Below the pieces are notes generated by a model. It did no database searches. It was not told the DNA's origin and was given only the letters and a program-made list of their open reading frames with translations. Source: Streptomyces clavifer (GTDB lineage Bacteria > Actinomycetota > Actinomycetes > Streptomycetales > Streptomycetaceae). From it: 64,000 nt of DNA. This document shows, piece by piece, positions 1 to 8,425 of this stretch. The DNA lies in contig BMWJ01000016.1 in the NCBI GenBank assembly GCA_014651175.1, positions 62,001 to 126,000 on the forward strand. The letters run 5' to 3'. Position numbers and translations under genes: made by a program. Numbering within the stretch: position 1 is the stretch's first letter; every line of letters begins with the position of its first letter.

Positions 1-939
1 CGTGGGCGCATCGAGGCCGTGCACCCCGAGACGGGTGACGCCGCGACTGTCGTGATCAGGCCGGGACGGGGCTGGCGCGGCCACACAGCCGGTCAGTACG
101 TGCGGATCGGGGTCGACGTCGACGGGGTGCGCCTGTGGCGTGCCTACTCCGTCACGTCGCCGACCGACCGCCAGGACGGCCGCATCACGATCACCGTGAA
201 GGCGATCCCGGACGGCAAGGTCAGCACCCACCTGGTCCGCAGGGCGAAACCGGGCACGCTGATCCAGCTCGACCAGCCGACCGGTGACTTCGTGCTGCCG
301 CAGGCCAAGCCCGCCAAGGTGCTCTACCTGACGGCCGGCAGCGGCATCACGCCTGTGATGGGCATGCTGCGCGACACCGAGATCGACGATGCCGTCATGG
401 TCCACTGCGCGCCACAGCCGCAAGACGTGATCTTCCGCAACGAACTGCACGACCTGGTCGCGGACAAGAAGCTGCGGCTCACCGAATGGCACACCGACAC
501 GGACGGCATGCTCGACATCGCCCGTCTCGACGAACTCGTGCCCGACTGGGCCGAGCGCGAGACCTGGGCCTGCGGGCCCGCGGGCCTGCTCGACGCCGCC
601 GAAGAGCACTGGACCGAGCACGCCGTACCAGAGCGCCTGCACACCGAACGCTTCCGCCCCAGCATCGTCGTCGCCGGCGACGGCGGCGAGGTCACGTTCA
701 GCGCCACCGGCAAGACCGTCGACGCGGACGGTGCCACGCCGTTGCTGGACATCGGCGAGGAGGCCGGCGTGCTGATGCCCTCCGGGTGCCGCATGGGCAT
801 CTGCTTCGGCTGCGTCACGCCGCTCAGGGCGGGCGCCGTCCGAGACCTGCGCACCGGCGAGATCACCGAGGCCGAGCCGGGCGTCCTCATCCAGACCTGC
901 GTGTCCGCCGCGGCGGGCCCCTGCGACATCGAACGGTAG
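1..939 (+). CDS. Ferredoxin reductase (FAD/NAD + 2Fe-2S), 5' partial
   Basis: This is the 3' part of an electron-transfer flavoprotein; the frame is open to base 1 and an estimated 50-60 N-terminal residues lie upstream. The FAD-binding motif RAYSVTSP is near the start, the NAD-binding motif GSGITPVMGMLR is mid-protein, and a plant-type 2Fe-2S domain ends the protein with ligands in CRMGICFGC and a distal Cys in IQTCVS. The family passes electrons from NAD(P)H through FAD to the 2Fe-2S centre. The stop codon overlaps the ribosome-binding site of the desaturase gene, 7 bases downstream, so it is very likely the dedicated reductase for that desaturase. The family call is firm; the exact start is outside the window. 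Confidence 0.93.
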   Translation, partial: RGRIEAVHPETGDAATVVIRPGRGWRGHTAGQYVRIGVDVDGVRLWRAYSVTSPTDRQDGRITITVKAIPDGKVSTHLVRRAKPGTLIQLDQPTGDFVLPQAKPAKVLYLTAGSGITPVMGMLRDTEIDDAVMVHCAPQPQDVIFRNELHDLVADKKLRLTEWHTDTDGMLDIARLDELVPDWAERETWACGPAGLLDAAEEHWTEHAVPERLHTERFRPSIVVAGDGGEVTFSATGKTVDADGATPLLDIGEEAGVLMPSGCRMGICFGCVTPLRAGAVRDLRTGEITEAEPGVLIQTCVSAAAGPCDIER

Positions 940-946
940 GAGCATC

Positions 947-2065
947 TTGACCGCCATCGACCCCACCGCCCACCTGACCGCGGAGCAGATCGACGAGCTC
1001 GGTCGCGAGCTGGACGCGATCCGCGACGAGGTGATCGCCGACCGCGGCGAGAAGGACGCCGCCTACATCCGTAAGGTCATCTCGGTGCAGCGCAAGCTCG
1101 AGCTGGCCAGCAGGGGTGTGCTGCTGTTCTCGATCTTCCCGCCCGCGTGGCTGATCGGCACCGCCGGCCTGTCCGTGGCGAAGATCATGGACAACATGGA
1201 GATCGGCCACAACGTCCTGCACGGCCAGTGGGACTGGATGCGGGACCCGAAGATCCACTCCACCACCTGGGAGTGGGATCACGTCTCGCCGTCCGAGCAG
1301 TGGAAGCACAGCCACAACGAGCTGCACCACACGTACACCAACGTGATCGGCAAGGACAACGACCTCGGCTACGGCATCATGCGCGTCGACGAGGACCAGA
1401 AGTGGCACCCGTTCCACCTCGGCCAGCCGCTGTGGAACTTCATCAACGCCTGCTTCTTCGAGTACGGCATCGCAGCGTACGACCTTGAGCTCGGCAAGAA
1501 CCTGCACAAGCGCCGACGCAAGAACCCGGAGTTCCGCGCACGGGCCAAGGCCGTGGGCCGCAAGATCCGCAAGCAGGTGCTCAAGGACTACGTGATACAC
1601 CCGCTGCTGTCGGGCCCGTCGTTCTTCACCACGCTCGCCGCCACGTTCACCGCGAACCTGGTCCGCAACATCTGGACCCACTCCGTGATCATGTGCGGGC
1701 ACTTCCCCGAGGGCGTGCAGGTCTTCGAGCGCCGGTCGATCAGGGGCGAGACGCGCGGACAGTGGTACCTGCGCCAGATGATGGGCTCGGCGAACATCAG
1801 CGGCAGCAGGGCCATGCACTTCATGACCGGCAACCTGTCACACCAGATCGAGCACCACCTGTTCCCGGACCTGCCGAGCAACCGGTACGCCGAGGTCGCG
1901 GTGAAGGTGCGCGCGCTGTTCGACAAGTACGAGCTGGAGTACGTCACCGGGCCGCTGCCCAAGCAGGTGGCCTCGGCGTGGCACAAGGTCTTCCGGCTCT
2001 CGCTGCCCAACAAGAAGCCCAAGGCCCATACGCCGGACCGCGACCAGGAGCTCGTCGCGGTCTGA
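947..2065 (+). CDS. Membrane fatty acid desaturase
   Basis: A 372-residue acyl desaturase with the three His boxes of the membrane di-iron family: HNVLH near residue 90, HSHNELHH near 125, and HQIEHHLFPDLP near 305. Hydrophobic segments flank the boxes. It inserts a double bond into acyl chains using O2 and electrons from a reductase, presumably the gene just upstream. Translation starts at a TTG with AGGAG at 938-942, overlapping the reductase stop, so the two genes are translationally linked. The position of the double bond cannot be read from sequence. Confidence 0.93.
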   Translation: MTAIDPTAHLTAEQIDELGRELDAIRDEVIADRGEKDAAYIRKVISVQRKLELASRGVLLFSIFPPAWLIGTAGLSVAKIMDNMEIGHNVLHGQWDWMRDPKIHSTTWEWDHVSPSEQWKHSHNELHHTYTNVIGKDNDLGYGIMRVDEDQKWHPFHLGQPLWNFINACFFEYGIAAYDLELGKNLHKRRRKNPEFRARAKAVGRKIRKQVLKDYVIHPLLSGPSFFTTLAATFTANLVRNIWTHSVIMCGHFPEGVQVFERRSIRGETRGQWYLRQMMGSANISGSRAMHFMTGNLSHQIEHHLFPDLPSNRYAEVAVKVRALFDKYELEYVTGPLPKQVASAWHKVFRLSLPNKKPKAHTPDRDQELVAV

Positions 2066-2091
2066 TTCCCGGTACGGGGTCAGATCCCTCG

Positions 2092-2120
2092 GCCGAACCG
2101 GCGGCACCGCCGGCTTCGGC
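2092..2120. terminator. Hairpin terminator after desaturase
   Basis: GC-rich hairpin starting 27 bases after the desaturase stop: CCGGCGG pairs with CCGCCGG across a 2-base loop, with an outer GCCGAA/TTCGGC stem and one bulged C. There is no U tract, as is common in Streptomyces. Confidence 0.6.
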
Positions 2121-2417
2121 GAGTGAAGGTGAGCGTGGACACGACGGCATCTCCACTTCTCCGGGTGCGCTCCTGTTGAGCGCGGGGCAGCAGTCCGCGA
2201 TCCGAACCAGTCGTCCTCGCTGGTGCCGCGGAGGTTCCTCGGCTCCGCCCGCCGGGCACAGCAGCCGCGTTGGTGAGGAGTTGACGGATGGTCACCTTGC
2301 CGAGTGGCCGGTCCTGCACTTCGGGCCAGAGGGTGGTCGTGGGGGCAGGATGCCTGATCGGAGTACCGTCCCCGCAAGGTTTTCCGGTCGGGCATCCGTG
2401 TGAGAGGGCAGAGCGAA
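2121..2417. other. Intergenic stretch with no recognised gene
   Basis: About 300 bases between the desaturase terminator and the SMI1/KNR4 gene. The open frames here lack a ribosome-binding site and recognisable protein features. I see no clear promoter or repeat. Confidence 0.5.
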
Positions 2418-2987
2418 ATGGGTGTGGTGGAGAGCTGGTCCCGTGTGATGGATCTTCTGCGGCAGCACGCCCCGGCCGATCACGCGGATCTGCCCGGGCC
2501 CGCCACGGAGCAGATGCTCGCGGCCGCCGAGGAACGGATGGGTATCTCCTTCCCGCAGGATCTGCGGGCGTGGCTGTTGCAGAACAATCTGGATCTTCCT
2601 GAGGGAGATGTGGGCGACGATGTGGCATGCTGCGGCTTCGCCGGGTTCCCGGATGAGGGCACGTTCTTTCTGGGCATCCGGGCCATGGAGGGGCTCTACG
2701 CGAACCGCTCCATGCCCGGTGGATTCGACCCTCCGGACCAGCCGGACAATCCGTTCTGGCGTAATGAGTGGATCCCGTTCCTGTCGGATCAGGACGGCTG
2801 GACGGGAAAGTTCATCGATGTGCGGGACGGGCGTGTCGGCAGGTGGTTCGTGGGTGAGATCACGATCACGGGCGAGTACGAATCACTGGCTCACTATTTC
2901 GACTCCGTGGCGGAGCTGCTGACGAAGATCGCCGATGGAGACCATCCGGTCTGTGAGGTCGCCGAGGGGCGACTCGTCTGGTCGTGA
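2418..2987 (+). CDS. SMI1/KNR4 family protein
   Basis: A 189-residue cytoplasmic protein. The N-terminal part (about 25-60: PATEQMLAAAEERMGISFPQDLRAWLLQNN) has the SMI1/KNR4 pattern of a helix followed by FPxDLRxWL. The later part is acidic and aromatic (NPFWRNEWIPFLSDQDGW). The fold is known from yeast Knr4 and from many bacterial immunity-like or adaptor proteins; no enzymatic role is implied. The ATG at 2418 is preferred over a GTG at 2400 because AGAGGG sits about 8 bases before it. No toxin gene lies next to it. A second family member is at 5488. Confidence 0.8.
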   Translation: MGVVESWSRVMDLLRQHAPADHADLPGPATEQMLAAAEERMGISFPQDLRAWLLQNNLDLPEGDVGDDVACCGFAGFPDEGTFFLGIRAMEGLYANRSMPGGFDPPDQPDNPFWRNEWIPFLSDQDGWTGKFIDVRDGRVGRWFVGEITITGEYESLAHYFDSVAELLTKIADGDHPVCEVAEGRLVWS

Positions 2988-3099
2988 ACCCCGTCGGCCG
3001 ATCCTCCACCGGGTAACCCGGCGCCACATACGACGCCATCAAGTCCGCATCAGCCACTGCAGACAACGCGGACACACGCCACCGGAGGCCAACCACTCG

Positions 3100-3339
3100 T
3101 CACTGCGAAAAACTTTGGGGTACCAGCGCGTACTGCGGGCATGGCGTGGTGAAGCACTGTTTGGGAGCCGGCTCGCAGGTGTAGCCATCAGGTACCTCGA
3201 TCCCGGCGCACCCATCGACCGCCGGCGGCGGGTGGCTTCCGTGGACCGGCCCGCCGGTGGCGAGGAGCAGCGCCACGACGAACAACGGGATCCCGGCGGA
3301 GAACCGTGCGAGGGCACCGGGTGTGCGGGTCTGCTTCAT
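3100..3339 (-). CDS. Small secreted Cys-containing protein (hypothetical)
   Basis: A 79-residue candidate with a convincing secretion signal: basic start MKQTRTPGALARF, hydrophobic core IPLFVVALLLATG, then small residues before a likely cut near residue 33. The mature part of about 45 residues holds four cysteines in CAGIEV, YTCEP and KQCFTTPCPQY, consistent with two disulfide bonds. GGAG lies only 2 bases before the ATG, which is short. It stands alone, facing the LysR gene. It could be a non-coding frame, but the signal peptide plus regular Cys pattern argue for a real exported peptide of unknown role. Confidence 0.5.
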   Translation of the reverse strand: MKQTRTPGALARFSAGIPLFVVALLLATGGPVHGSHPPPAVDGCAGIEVPDGYTCEPAPKQCFTTPCPQYALVPQSFSQ

Positions 3340-3634
3340 GGCTCCACTGGATCACACGGGCGGGTTGCGGGCCGGGAGCCACCGCCCGTACCGGTCAGGC
3401 GTGTGCCCTTGTTCGTCCTCTCCCACTCGTGGGCACCGAGTTCCGAGGCGGACCTCTACGACCGCCACCGGCAGTCCATCCTTCCCGGGCTCGCCCTCCG
3501 GACCCGCGACGCGCAGGCCTCTGCGTCGCAGGTGGCGGCGTGGACGCCGCACCACACAGCTGCCCCGGAGCGCGATCGGACAACCGACCCCCGGTGAGCC
3601 ACAACGATCGGTTGGGCACGCCTAGGGTGAAGCA
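3340..3634. other. Divergent intergenic region upstream of LysR
   Basis: About 295 bases between the small secreted protein and the LysR gene. The only clear signal is AGGGTG just before the LysR start. LysR proteins usually bind between divergent genes, but I could not pick out a T-N11-A site with confidence. Confidence 0.4.
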
Positions 3635-4567
3635 GTGGACACCGAAGCACTGCGATCGTTCGTCCGGGCGGCCGAGCTCGGGCAGTTCCAGCATGCGGCC
3701 GACGAGCTGGGCGTGACACAGCAGGCGGTCTCCAAGCGCATCGCCGCCCTGGAGCGTGAGCTGCAGGTACGCCTGTTCACCCGTACCCCCCGAGGGGTCG
3801 AGCCGACGCTCGACGGCCAGGCGTTCCTCCCCCACGCGCGGAGCATCGTCGCGAGTGTCGAGCGCGCCGTCACCGCGGTCAGGCCGGGTTCGCGGGCCCT
3901 GAGGATCGACGTGCTCGGCCTGCGGAGTGCGCAGGCCGTCGTGTTGCACGACTACTGGCGGTCGCATCCCGAAGTCGATCTCGACGTGGTGACCCTCAGG
4001 GCCGACGACCCGCGCGTGGCGGTCGCCGCCGTCGAAGCGGGTGATGTCGACGCCTCGTTCCGTACCGTCACCGACCCGGCCGTACTGCCGCCCGACGTGT
4101 GCATGATGCACGCGTTCGACTCCCCGCTGGAACTGCTCGTCGGCCCGGGGCATCCGCTCGCCTCCGCGCGTGAGCTGAGGCCGTCGCAGTTGCGCAAGCA
4201 CCGGATATGGGTGCCGGGTATCGCAGCAGGAAGCGAATGGGCCGAGTTCTACGACCAACTCGTCACCCACTTCGACCTGCGCATCGACGCGGCAGGTCCG
4301 CACTTCGGGGACGAAGTACTCCTGGACGCCCTGGCGGACTCCTCGGACGTGGCCACCCTCGTGGGGGCACGCGACCGGTATCTGTGGCCGGAGGACCACG
4401 ACCTGCGCCGCATCCCCCTGGTGAATCCGACGCTCGCGTACCCGCTCTCGCTCATCCTCCCCAGAACGAATCCCCATCCAGGGCTCCGGGGGATCATCAC
4501 CCACCTCGGAAACCTGCCACGTCCCCATGGGGCGGTCTGGCGCCCGTCGTGGTCGGCGACGCCATGA
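3635..4567 (+). CDS. LysR family transcriptional regulator
   Basis: A 310-residue regulator. Residues 1-60 are the LysR winged HTH (MDTEALRSFVRAAELGQFQHAADELGVTQQAVSKRIAALE), and the rest is a periplasmic-binding-protein-like effector domain with the usual LysR length. The GTG start has AGGGTG 5 bases upstream. The family normally controls a neighbouring or divergent gene. The sugar O-acetyltransferase downstream on the same strand and the small secreted gene on the opposite strand are the nearest candidates. The effector cannot be inferred. Confidence 0.93.
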   Translation: MDTEALRSFVRAAELGQFQHAADELGVTQQAVSKRIAALERELQVRLFTRTPRGVEPTLDGQAFLPHARSIVASVERAVTAVRPGSRALRIDVLGLRSAQAVVLHDYWRSHPEVDLDVVTLRADDPRVAVAAVEAGDVDASFRTVTDPAVLPPDVCMMHAFDSPLELLVGPGHPLASARELRPSQLRKHRIWVPGIAAGSEWAEFYDQLVTHFDLRIDAAGPHFGDEVLLDALADSSDVATLVGARDRYLWPEDHDLRRIPLVNPTLAYPLSLILPRTNPHPGLRGIITHLGNLPRPHGAVWRPSWSATP

Positions 4568-4694
4568 CAGGGCGTCAGCGACACCGGAATGTTCGCGGGT
4601 CCGCAGCGCGACCGGTCGGCTGTATCGGCAGCAATGGCCACCGGCCCCCGGCGAGTCCTGTCCACCTACCGCTACACCAGAAAGGGGGCGCGGC

Positions 4695-5237
4695 GTGTCC
4701 AGCGACCGTCTCATGCGCATCCACAGCGCCGAGTTCCGCGCGATGGCGGAACGGGTCCTGCGGGTCACCGAGCTCACCTCCCGCCTGAACGTCCTGCCCT
4801 TCGACGACGAAGCGGGCAAGGCGCGACTGTTCGAACAGATCCTCGGCAAGCCGCTGCCGTCGGGAGCCACGATCTATCCGCCCTTCTACACGGACCACGG
4901 CCTTCACCTCGACCTGGCCGAACGGGTGTTCATCAACCAGAACTGCACGTTCCTGGATTACGCGGGCATCCGGCTCGGGGCGCGCGTGATGGTCGGCCCG
5001 AAGGTCACGTTCATCACCGGCGGCCACCCGGTCGATCCCGCGGAGCGCCGGCTGTACCTCACCGGCGCGCCCATCGACGTGGCGGAGAACGTGTGGATCG
5101 GGGCCGGTGCCACGATCCTGCCCGGTGTCAGCATCGGGCGTGACGCCGTGGTCGCCGCCGGTGCGGTCGTGGCCGACGACGTCCCGCCGGCCAGTCTGGT
5201 GACCGGCGCCAAAGCCGCCGTGCACCGGAGGTGGTGA
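4695..5237 (+). CDS. Sugar O-acetyltransferase (Maa/LacA/NodL type)
   Basis: A 180-residue left-handed beta-helix acetyltransferase. Residues 1-55 carry the family's helical N-terminus (MRIHSAEFRAMAERVLRVTEL). The remainder has hexapeptide repeats and the motif FINQNCTFLDYAGIRLG, then FITGGHPVDPAERR with the catalytic His in GGHP, and WIGAGATILPGVSIGRDAVVAAGAVV. The family transfers acetyl from acetyl-CoA to a sugar hydroxyl. The GTG at 4695 is chosen because a strong AAAGGGGG lies 8 bases upstream, and it gives the normal family length. The sugar acceptor is unknown. Confidence 0.93.
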   Translation: MSSDRLMRIHSAEFRAMAERVLRVTELTSRLNVLPFDDEAGKARLFEQILGKPLPSGATIYPPFYTDHGLHLDLAERVFINQNCTFLDYAGIRLGARVMVGPKVTFITGGHPVDPAERRLYLTGAPIDVAENVWIGAGATILPGVSIGRDAVVAAGAVVADDVPPASLVTGAKAAVHRRW

Positions 5238-5487
5238 CGGCCACTCGGGGCTGCACGGGCCGACACGTCCGTCGCCGTGTCGGGCGGAAGGTGTCCGTAA
5301 GTGCCGGAACCCGCCGGCCCGGCGGACGGTGCCCGGTCACCGGGTCGGCGGGCCGCAGGCGCAACTCCTGGCGCCCCGACGGCGAAAGGTCGCAGCTGAA
5401 GGAGCCGTATCGGAGCAATCCGCCACGGCCACTGATCATTTCCGGGGACCATGGGGAGGACCAGCAGGACCCCCACCTGACGAAGGG

Positions 5488-6111
5488 ATGGACTCCGTGG
5501 AACTGGCCCGTACCGTGGCCCGGCTCGGCCGGTGGCTGGAGGAACATGCCCCCGGCGACTTCCGGCAACTCGCCCCGCCCGCCGACCCCGAGCTGATCGC
5601 CGCCGTGACGGAGAACCGGTTCGAGCTCCATCAGGACGTCCGGACCTGGCTGGCTCTGCACGACGGCTCGGCCCTCGACCGTGCCGGTGTCGCGGGCACC
5701 TTCGTGCCCACCGACTTCCCTCTCCTCGGGGCGGTGGGCATCCGCGACGGGCTGCGTGCCATGGAGGAGGAGTCGGCCCGAGCGGTGGAGGACGACGAGG
5801 CCGCCGCGTGCGTCGCCGGTGTCAGGGCGGACGCGCGCTGGCTGCCCGTCGCGCTGAACCACACCGGCGGCCGGCTCGTGGTCGACCACCGGGAGGGCCC
5901 CGCGTTCGGCGCCGTCCTGGAGCTGGACCCGTCCATAGGGCTGAACGGGGTGAAGCGTTGGGACAGCCTGTCCCAGTTATTCGACTCGGTCCTGGATGCT
6001 CTCGTCCACGGCACGCCGATCGCCACGGCGAGCGGTTCCAAGGCCGTCCCGCGCATCGAGGACACCCGAGGCCTGCCACCCCATGTCGTCTGGGACATCC
6101 ACCACGGCTGA
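5488..6111 (+). CDS. SMI1/KNR4 family protein
   Basis: A 207-residue protein with the SMI1/KNR4 fold pattern: PADPELIAAVTENRFELHQDVRTWLALHDGS at about 30-60, a central loop with GIRDGLRAMEEE, then the conserved WLPVALNHTGGRLVVDHREG segment at about 115-135, where a Trp-led strand precedes a DH pair. It ends with a W-SLSQLFDSVLDAL helix typical of the family. The ATG at 5488 has GAAGGG just upstream. It is not closely similar to the copy at 2418 outside the core. The role is unknown; the family includes immunity proteins and adaptors. Confidence 0.85.
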   Translation: MDSVELARTVARLGRWLEEHAPGDFRQLAPPADPELIAAVTENRFELHQDVRTWLALHDGSALDRAGVAGTFVPTDFPLLGAVGIRDGLRAMEEESARAVEDDEAAACVAGVRADARWLPVALNHTGGRLVVDHREGPAFGAVLELDPSIGLNGVKRWDSLSQLFDSVLDALVHGTPIATASGSKAVPRIEDTRGLPPHVVWDIHHG

Positions 6112-6255
6112 CCGGCCACGGGCGCGGTGCCGGTTGCGACGAGGTGGCCGGCGAGAGGGCTCCAGGCCGTGGACACGGACACACTCCGTGCACCCTGCGG
6201 GCGGCTCATCGCTGGTGGGTGCCGTGCCGACGGGGCCTGGGCCGCCGGCACGCGC

Positions 6256-6295
6256 CGACGTGACGTGTCGCGCGTCGGCGCGTCACGTCACGTCG
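6256..6295. terminator. Bidirectional hairpin between convergent genes
   Basis: A 12-bp perfect stem (6256-6267 with 6284-6295) with a 16-base loop lies between the convergent SMI1/KNR4 and PLDc_N/SHOCT genes. Its position suits a shared terminator. Confidence 0.6.
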
Positions 6296-6310
6296 CGTGG
6301 CTCCTCCGGT

Positions 6311-6715
6311 TCAGGCCAGCAGCTTCGCCTTGGCCCTCTCGTACTCGGCCTGGTCGAGGTGGCCCTTGTCCTTGAGCTCGGCCAGCTTCGCCAGGTCGTC
6401 CACATGGCTGTCGGCCTTGCCACCGCCCTCGGGCCCGGCGGCCTGCTTCACGTACTCCCGGAAGGCCGCCTCCCGGTCCTCGGCCTGCTTGACGTCCCGG
6501 CCGCTCATGCCCCGGCCCCGGGCGATCATGTAGATGAGCACGCCGAGGTAGGGCAGCACGATGACGAGGACCAGCCACCCCGCTTTGGCCCAACCGCCCA
6601 TCGAGTGGTCCCGGAAGATGTCTGTGATCACCTTGAAGAGCAGGAAGAACCACATGACCCAGAGGAACAGGTACATCATGGTCAGGAAGACGTTGAGGAG
6701 CGGATAGTCGTCCAC
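6311..6715 (-). CDS. PLDc_N / SHOCT domain membrane protein
   Basis: A 134-residue protein with two transmembrane helices: VFLTMMYLFLWVMWFFLLFKVI and WAKAGWLVLVIVLPYLGVLIYMI. These match the PLDc_N (phospholipase D nuclease N-terminal) membrane module, which has no catalytic residues. The C-terminal 30 residues (LAKLAELKDKGHLDQAEYERAKAKLL) form a SHOCT motif, common at the end of short membrane proteins. The GTG at 6715 is preferred over an ATG 33 bases upstream because GGAG is spaced 7 bases before it. Similar genes are frequent in Streptomyces; the function is unknown. Confidence 0.85.
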   Translation of the reverse strand: MDDYPLLNVFLTMMYLFLWVMWFFLLFKVITDIFRDHSMGGWAKAGWLVLVIVLPYLGVLIYMIARGRGMSGRDVKQAEDREAAFREYVKQAAGPEGGGKADSHVDDLAKLAELKDKGHLDQAEYERAKAKLLA

Positions 6716-6975
6716 AGGCCTACTCCGTTCGTGCCGATCGTCCCTCATTCGTACCTCTACTCCCGTCCGCCCGCATCCTTGGCGAAAGCGGAAGCGGAAG
6801 CCGAGGGGGATCAGCCGGGAGGGCGTCCAGGGCGGCGCGCGGCTCGTCCCGGTCCGACCGGTCTGCTGCTCCGACGGCGGGGACCTCTCCCAGCGTCTCC
6901 CGGACTGCTCGCCCTGGGCCTGCACGGTCGTGAACGCCAGGCGTGCTCACGAGCCCCGGACACGTGCTCGAGGCG

Positions 6976-7476
6976 TCAAGGCGTGCAGGACGAGGGAGCG
7001 ATCGCCAGATGGTGCGCCGGAGGGTGCGCGATGCCGAGATCGGGGCGCCAGACGGCGAGGATCTGGGCCGACGGGTGGAACAGCGGGCCCGGCAGCGCGT
7101 CGGGTTCGGTCCACCGCCACGCGCTGATGAGGTGCGGCTCGGTGACCTCGGCGACCTCCGCCCCCACCGCCACGTGCGCCGCCATGCTGATCCGGTTGAT
7201 CCCGGCCACCACGTCGTGCACCATGGCGAAGATCGTCACGGCCTCCTCGGCCACGGTCAGGCCGGTCTCCTCGCGCAGCTCACGTGCCGCGGCCGCGGCG
7301 ACCGACTCGTGCGTCGGATCGATTTTCCCGCCGGGCAGCTCCCACGTGCCGTCGCGGTGTCTGCCGAGCAGGATCCTGCCGTCCCGGGCCTGTACGACGA
7401 CCCCCACCCCGAAGCCCGCCTGCGCCTTCGGCGGCAGGGTGTTGCGCGGGGCGGTGCTCACGGAGTCGGCTGCCAT
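6976..7476 (-). CDS. NUDIX hydrolase
   Basis: A 166-residue pyrophosphohydrolase. The Nudix box spans about 47-70: PGGKIDPTHES, a run of alanines, then RELREETGL, where the paired glutamates of REE bind the metal. The spacing between the box Gly and first Glu is six residues rather than the canonical five, so that end of the loop is slightly unusual. The family hydrolyses nucleoside diphosphates linked to another group. The later EPHLISAWRW segment is typical of dGTP- or CTP-type Nudix enzymes, but the substrate cannot be assigned. GGGAG precedes the ATG by about 10 bases. Confidence 0.92.
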   Translation of the reverse strand: MAADSVSTAPRNTLPPKAQAGFGVGVVVQARDGRILLGRHRDGTWELPGGKIDPTHESVAAAAARELREETGLTVAEEAVTIFAMVHDVVAGINRISMAAHVAVGAEVAEVTEPHLISAWRWTEPDALPGPLFHPSAQILAVWRPDLGIAHPPAHHLAIAPSSCTP

Positions 7477-7507
7477 TGCCTACTGCTCCCTGTACGTGTC
7501 GGGCCGG

Positions 7508-7532
7508 GTGCGGTGCCGGTGGGGCACCGCAC
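7508..7532. terminator. Hairpin downstream of the RibD-C reductase
   Basis: A 10-bp perfect stem (GTGCGGTGCC with its complement) and 5-base loop, between the RibD-C gene stop and the NUDIX gene start on the same strand. It could end the upstream transcript. Confidence 0.5.
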
Positions 7533-7685
7533 CTCATTCTCCGTGACCGCCGCAAGCCGGTGCCGCGGGGAGGCGGTGTGCGGCCGGTCCGCCGGGGGTG
7601 TGACCGCTCCCGGGGCTCCGAGGGCAGCGCGTCCCTCCCCGGTACGTCCGCCGGGCCCCGGCCCCATGGACGCGTCCTGTTCCGT

Positions 7686-8297
7686 CTACGCGTCGGCCCC
7701 GTACGTCCCGTAGGCCGGGAGGCCTGTCGATTCGTAGATCTGGATCGCCAGTCCGCCCGGTGTCGTCGCACTGCTGAGCAGCCGCAGGCCGGCCGGGGCG
7801 CCGCCGTCCGGGAACAGACGGCGGCCCGTGCCCACGACCACCGGGGCGATCGCGAGGCGCAGCTCGTCGATCAGGCCGGCCGCCAGCAGCGACTGGGCCA
7901 GCCGTGCACTTCCGTGGATCTGCAGGTCACGGCCCGGCCGCCGCTTCAGTTCGGCGACCTGGGCGGGGACGTCGCCGGACAGGATCGTGGTGGGGTCCCA
8001 CCCGGCCCGGTCCAGGCTGTGGGAGGCGACGTACTTCGGCAGGCCGTTCAACGTGCCCGCGAACGGGTGCTCGGTCATCTTCGGCCAGTCGCGTGCGAAG
8101 TTCAGATAGGTGCGGCGGCCGAACAGGAACGCGTCCGCCGTGCCGAGCCAGGTGCCCGCCACCCGTTCGAACTCCTCGTCCAGGTGCGGTACGAACCAGC
8201 CGCCCCGGGTGAACCCGTCACTGGTGTCCTCGTCCGGGGATCCCGGCCCCTGGCTGACTCCGTCCAGCGACAGGAACTCCTGCAGTACGAGTCTCAT
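7686..8297 (-). CDS. Dihydrofolate reductase family protein (RibD C-terminal type)
   Basis: A 203-residue protein matching the RibD C-terminal/DHFR-like fold: MRLVLQEFLSLDGVSQGPG at the start, AFLFGRRTYLNFARDWPKM at about 75, KYVASHSL and DLQIHGSARLAQSLLAAGLIDELRLAIAPVVVGTGRRLF at about 130-165. The GS-ARLAQ and VVGTGRRLF motifs form the NADPH site. These stand-alone proteins are usually called deaminase/reductases, but no deaminase domain is present. GGAGGGAG precedes the ATG. The SRPBCC gene lies upstream on the same strand, 128 bases away. The physiological substrate is unknown. Confidence 0.9.
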   Translation of the reverse strand: MRLVLQEFLSLDGVSQGPGSPDEDTSDGFTRGGWFVPHLDEEFERVAGTWLGTADAFLFGRRTYLNFARDWPKMTEHPFAGTLNGLPKYVASHSLDRAGWDPTTILSGDVPAQVAELKRRPGRDLQIHGSARLAQSLLAAGLIDELRLAIAPVVVGTGRRLFPDGGAPAGLRLLSSATTPGGLAIQIYESTGLPAYGTYGADA

Positions 8298-8425
8298 CGT
8301 GCACCACTCCCTCCGGATCGGGGACGTGCGTCCCGCCCTGAAGACATCGTGCGGTCCGGAAACTCATCGGTGCGGGAGGAACCGCCGGTGCACGGTCGGC
8401 ATACCACCGGCAGTCCTCGTCCGGG

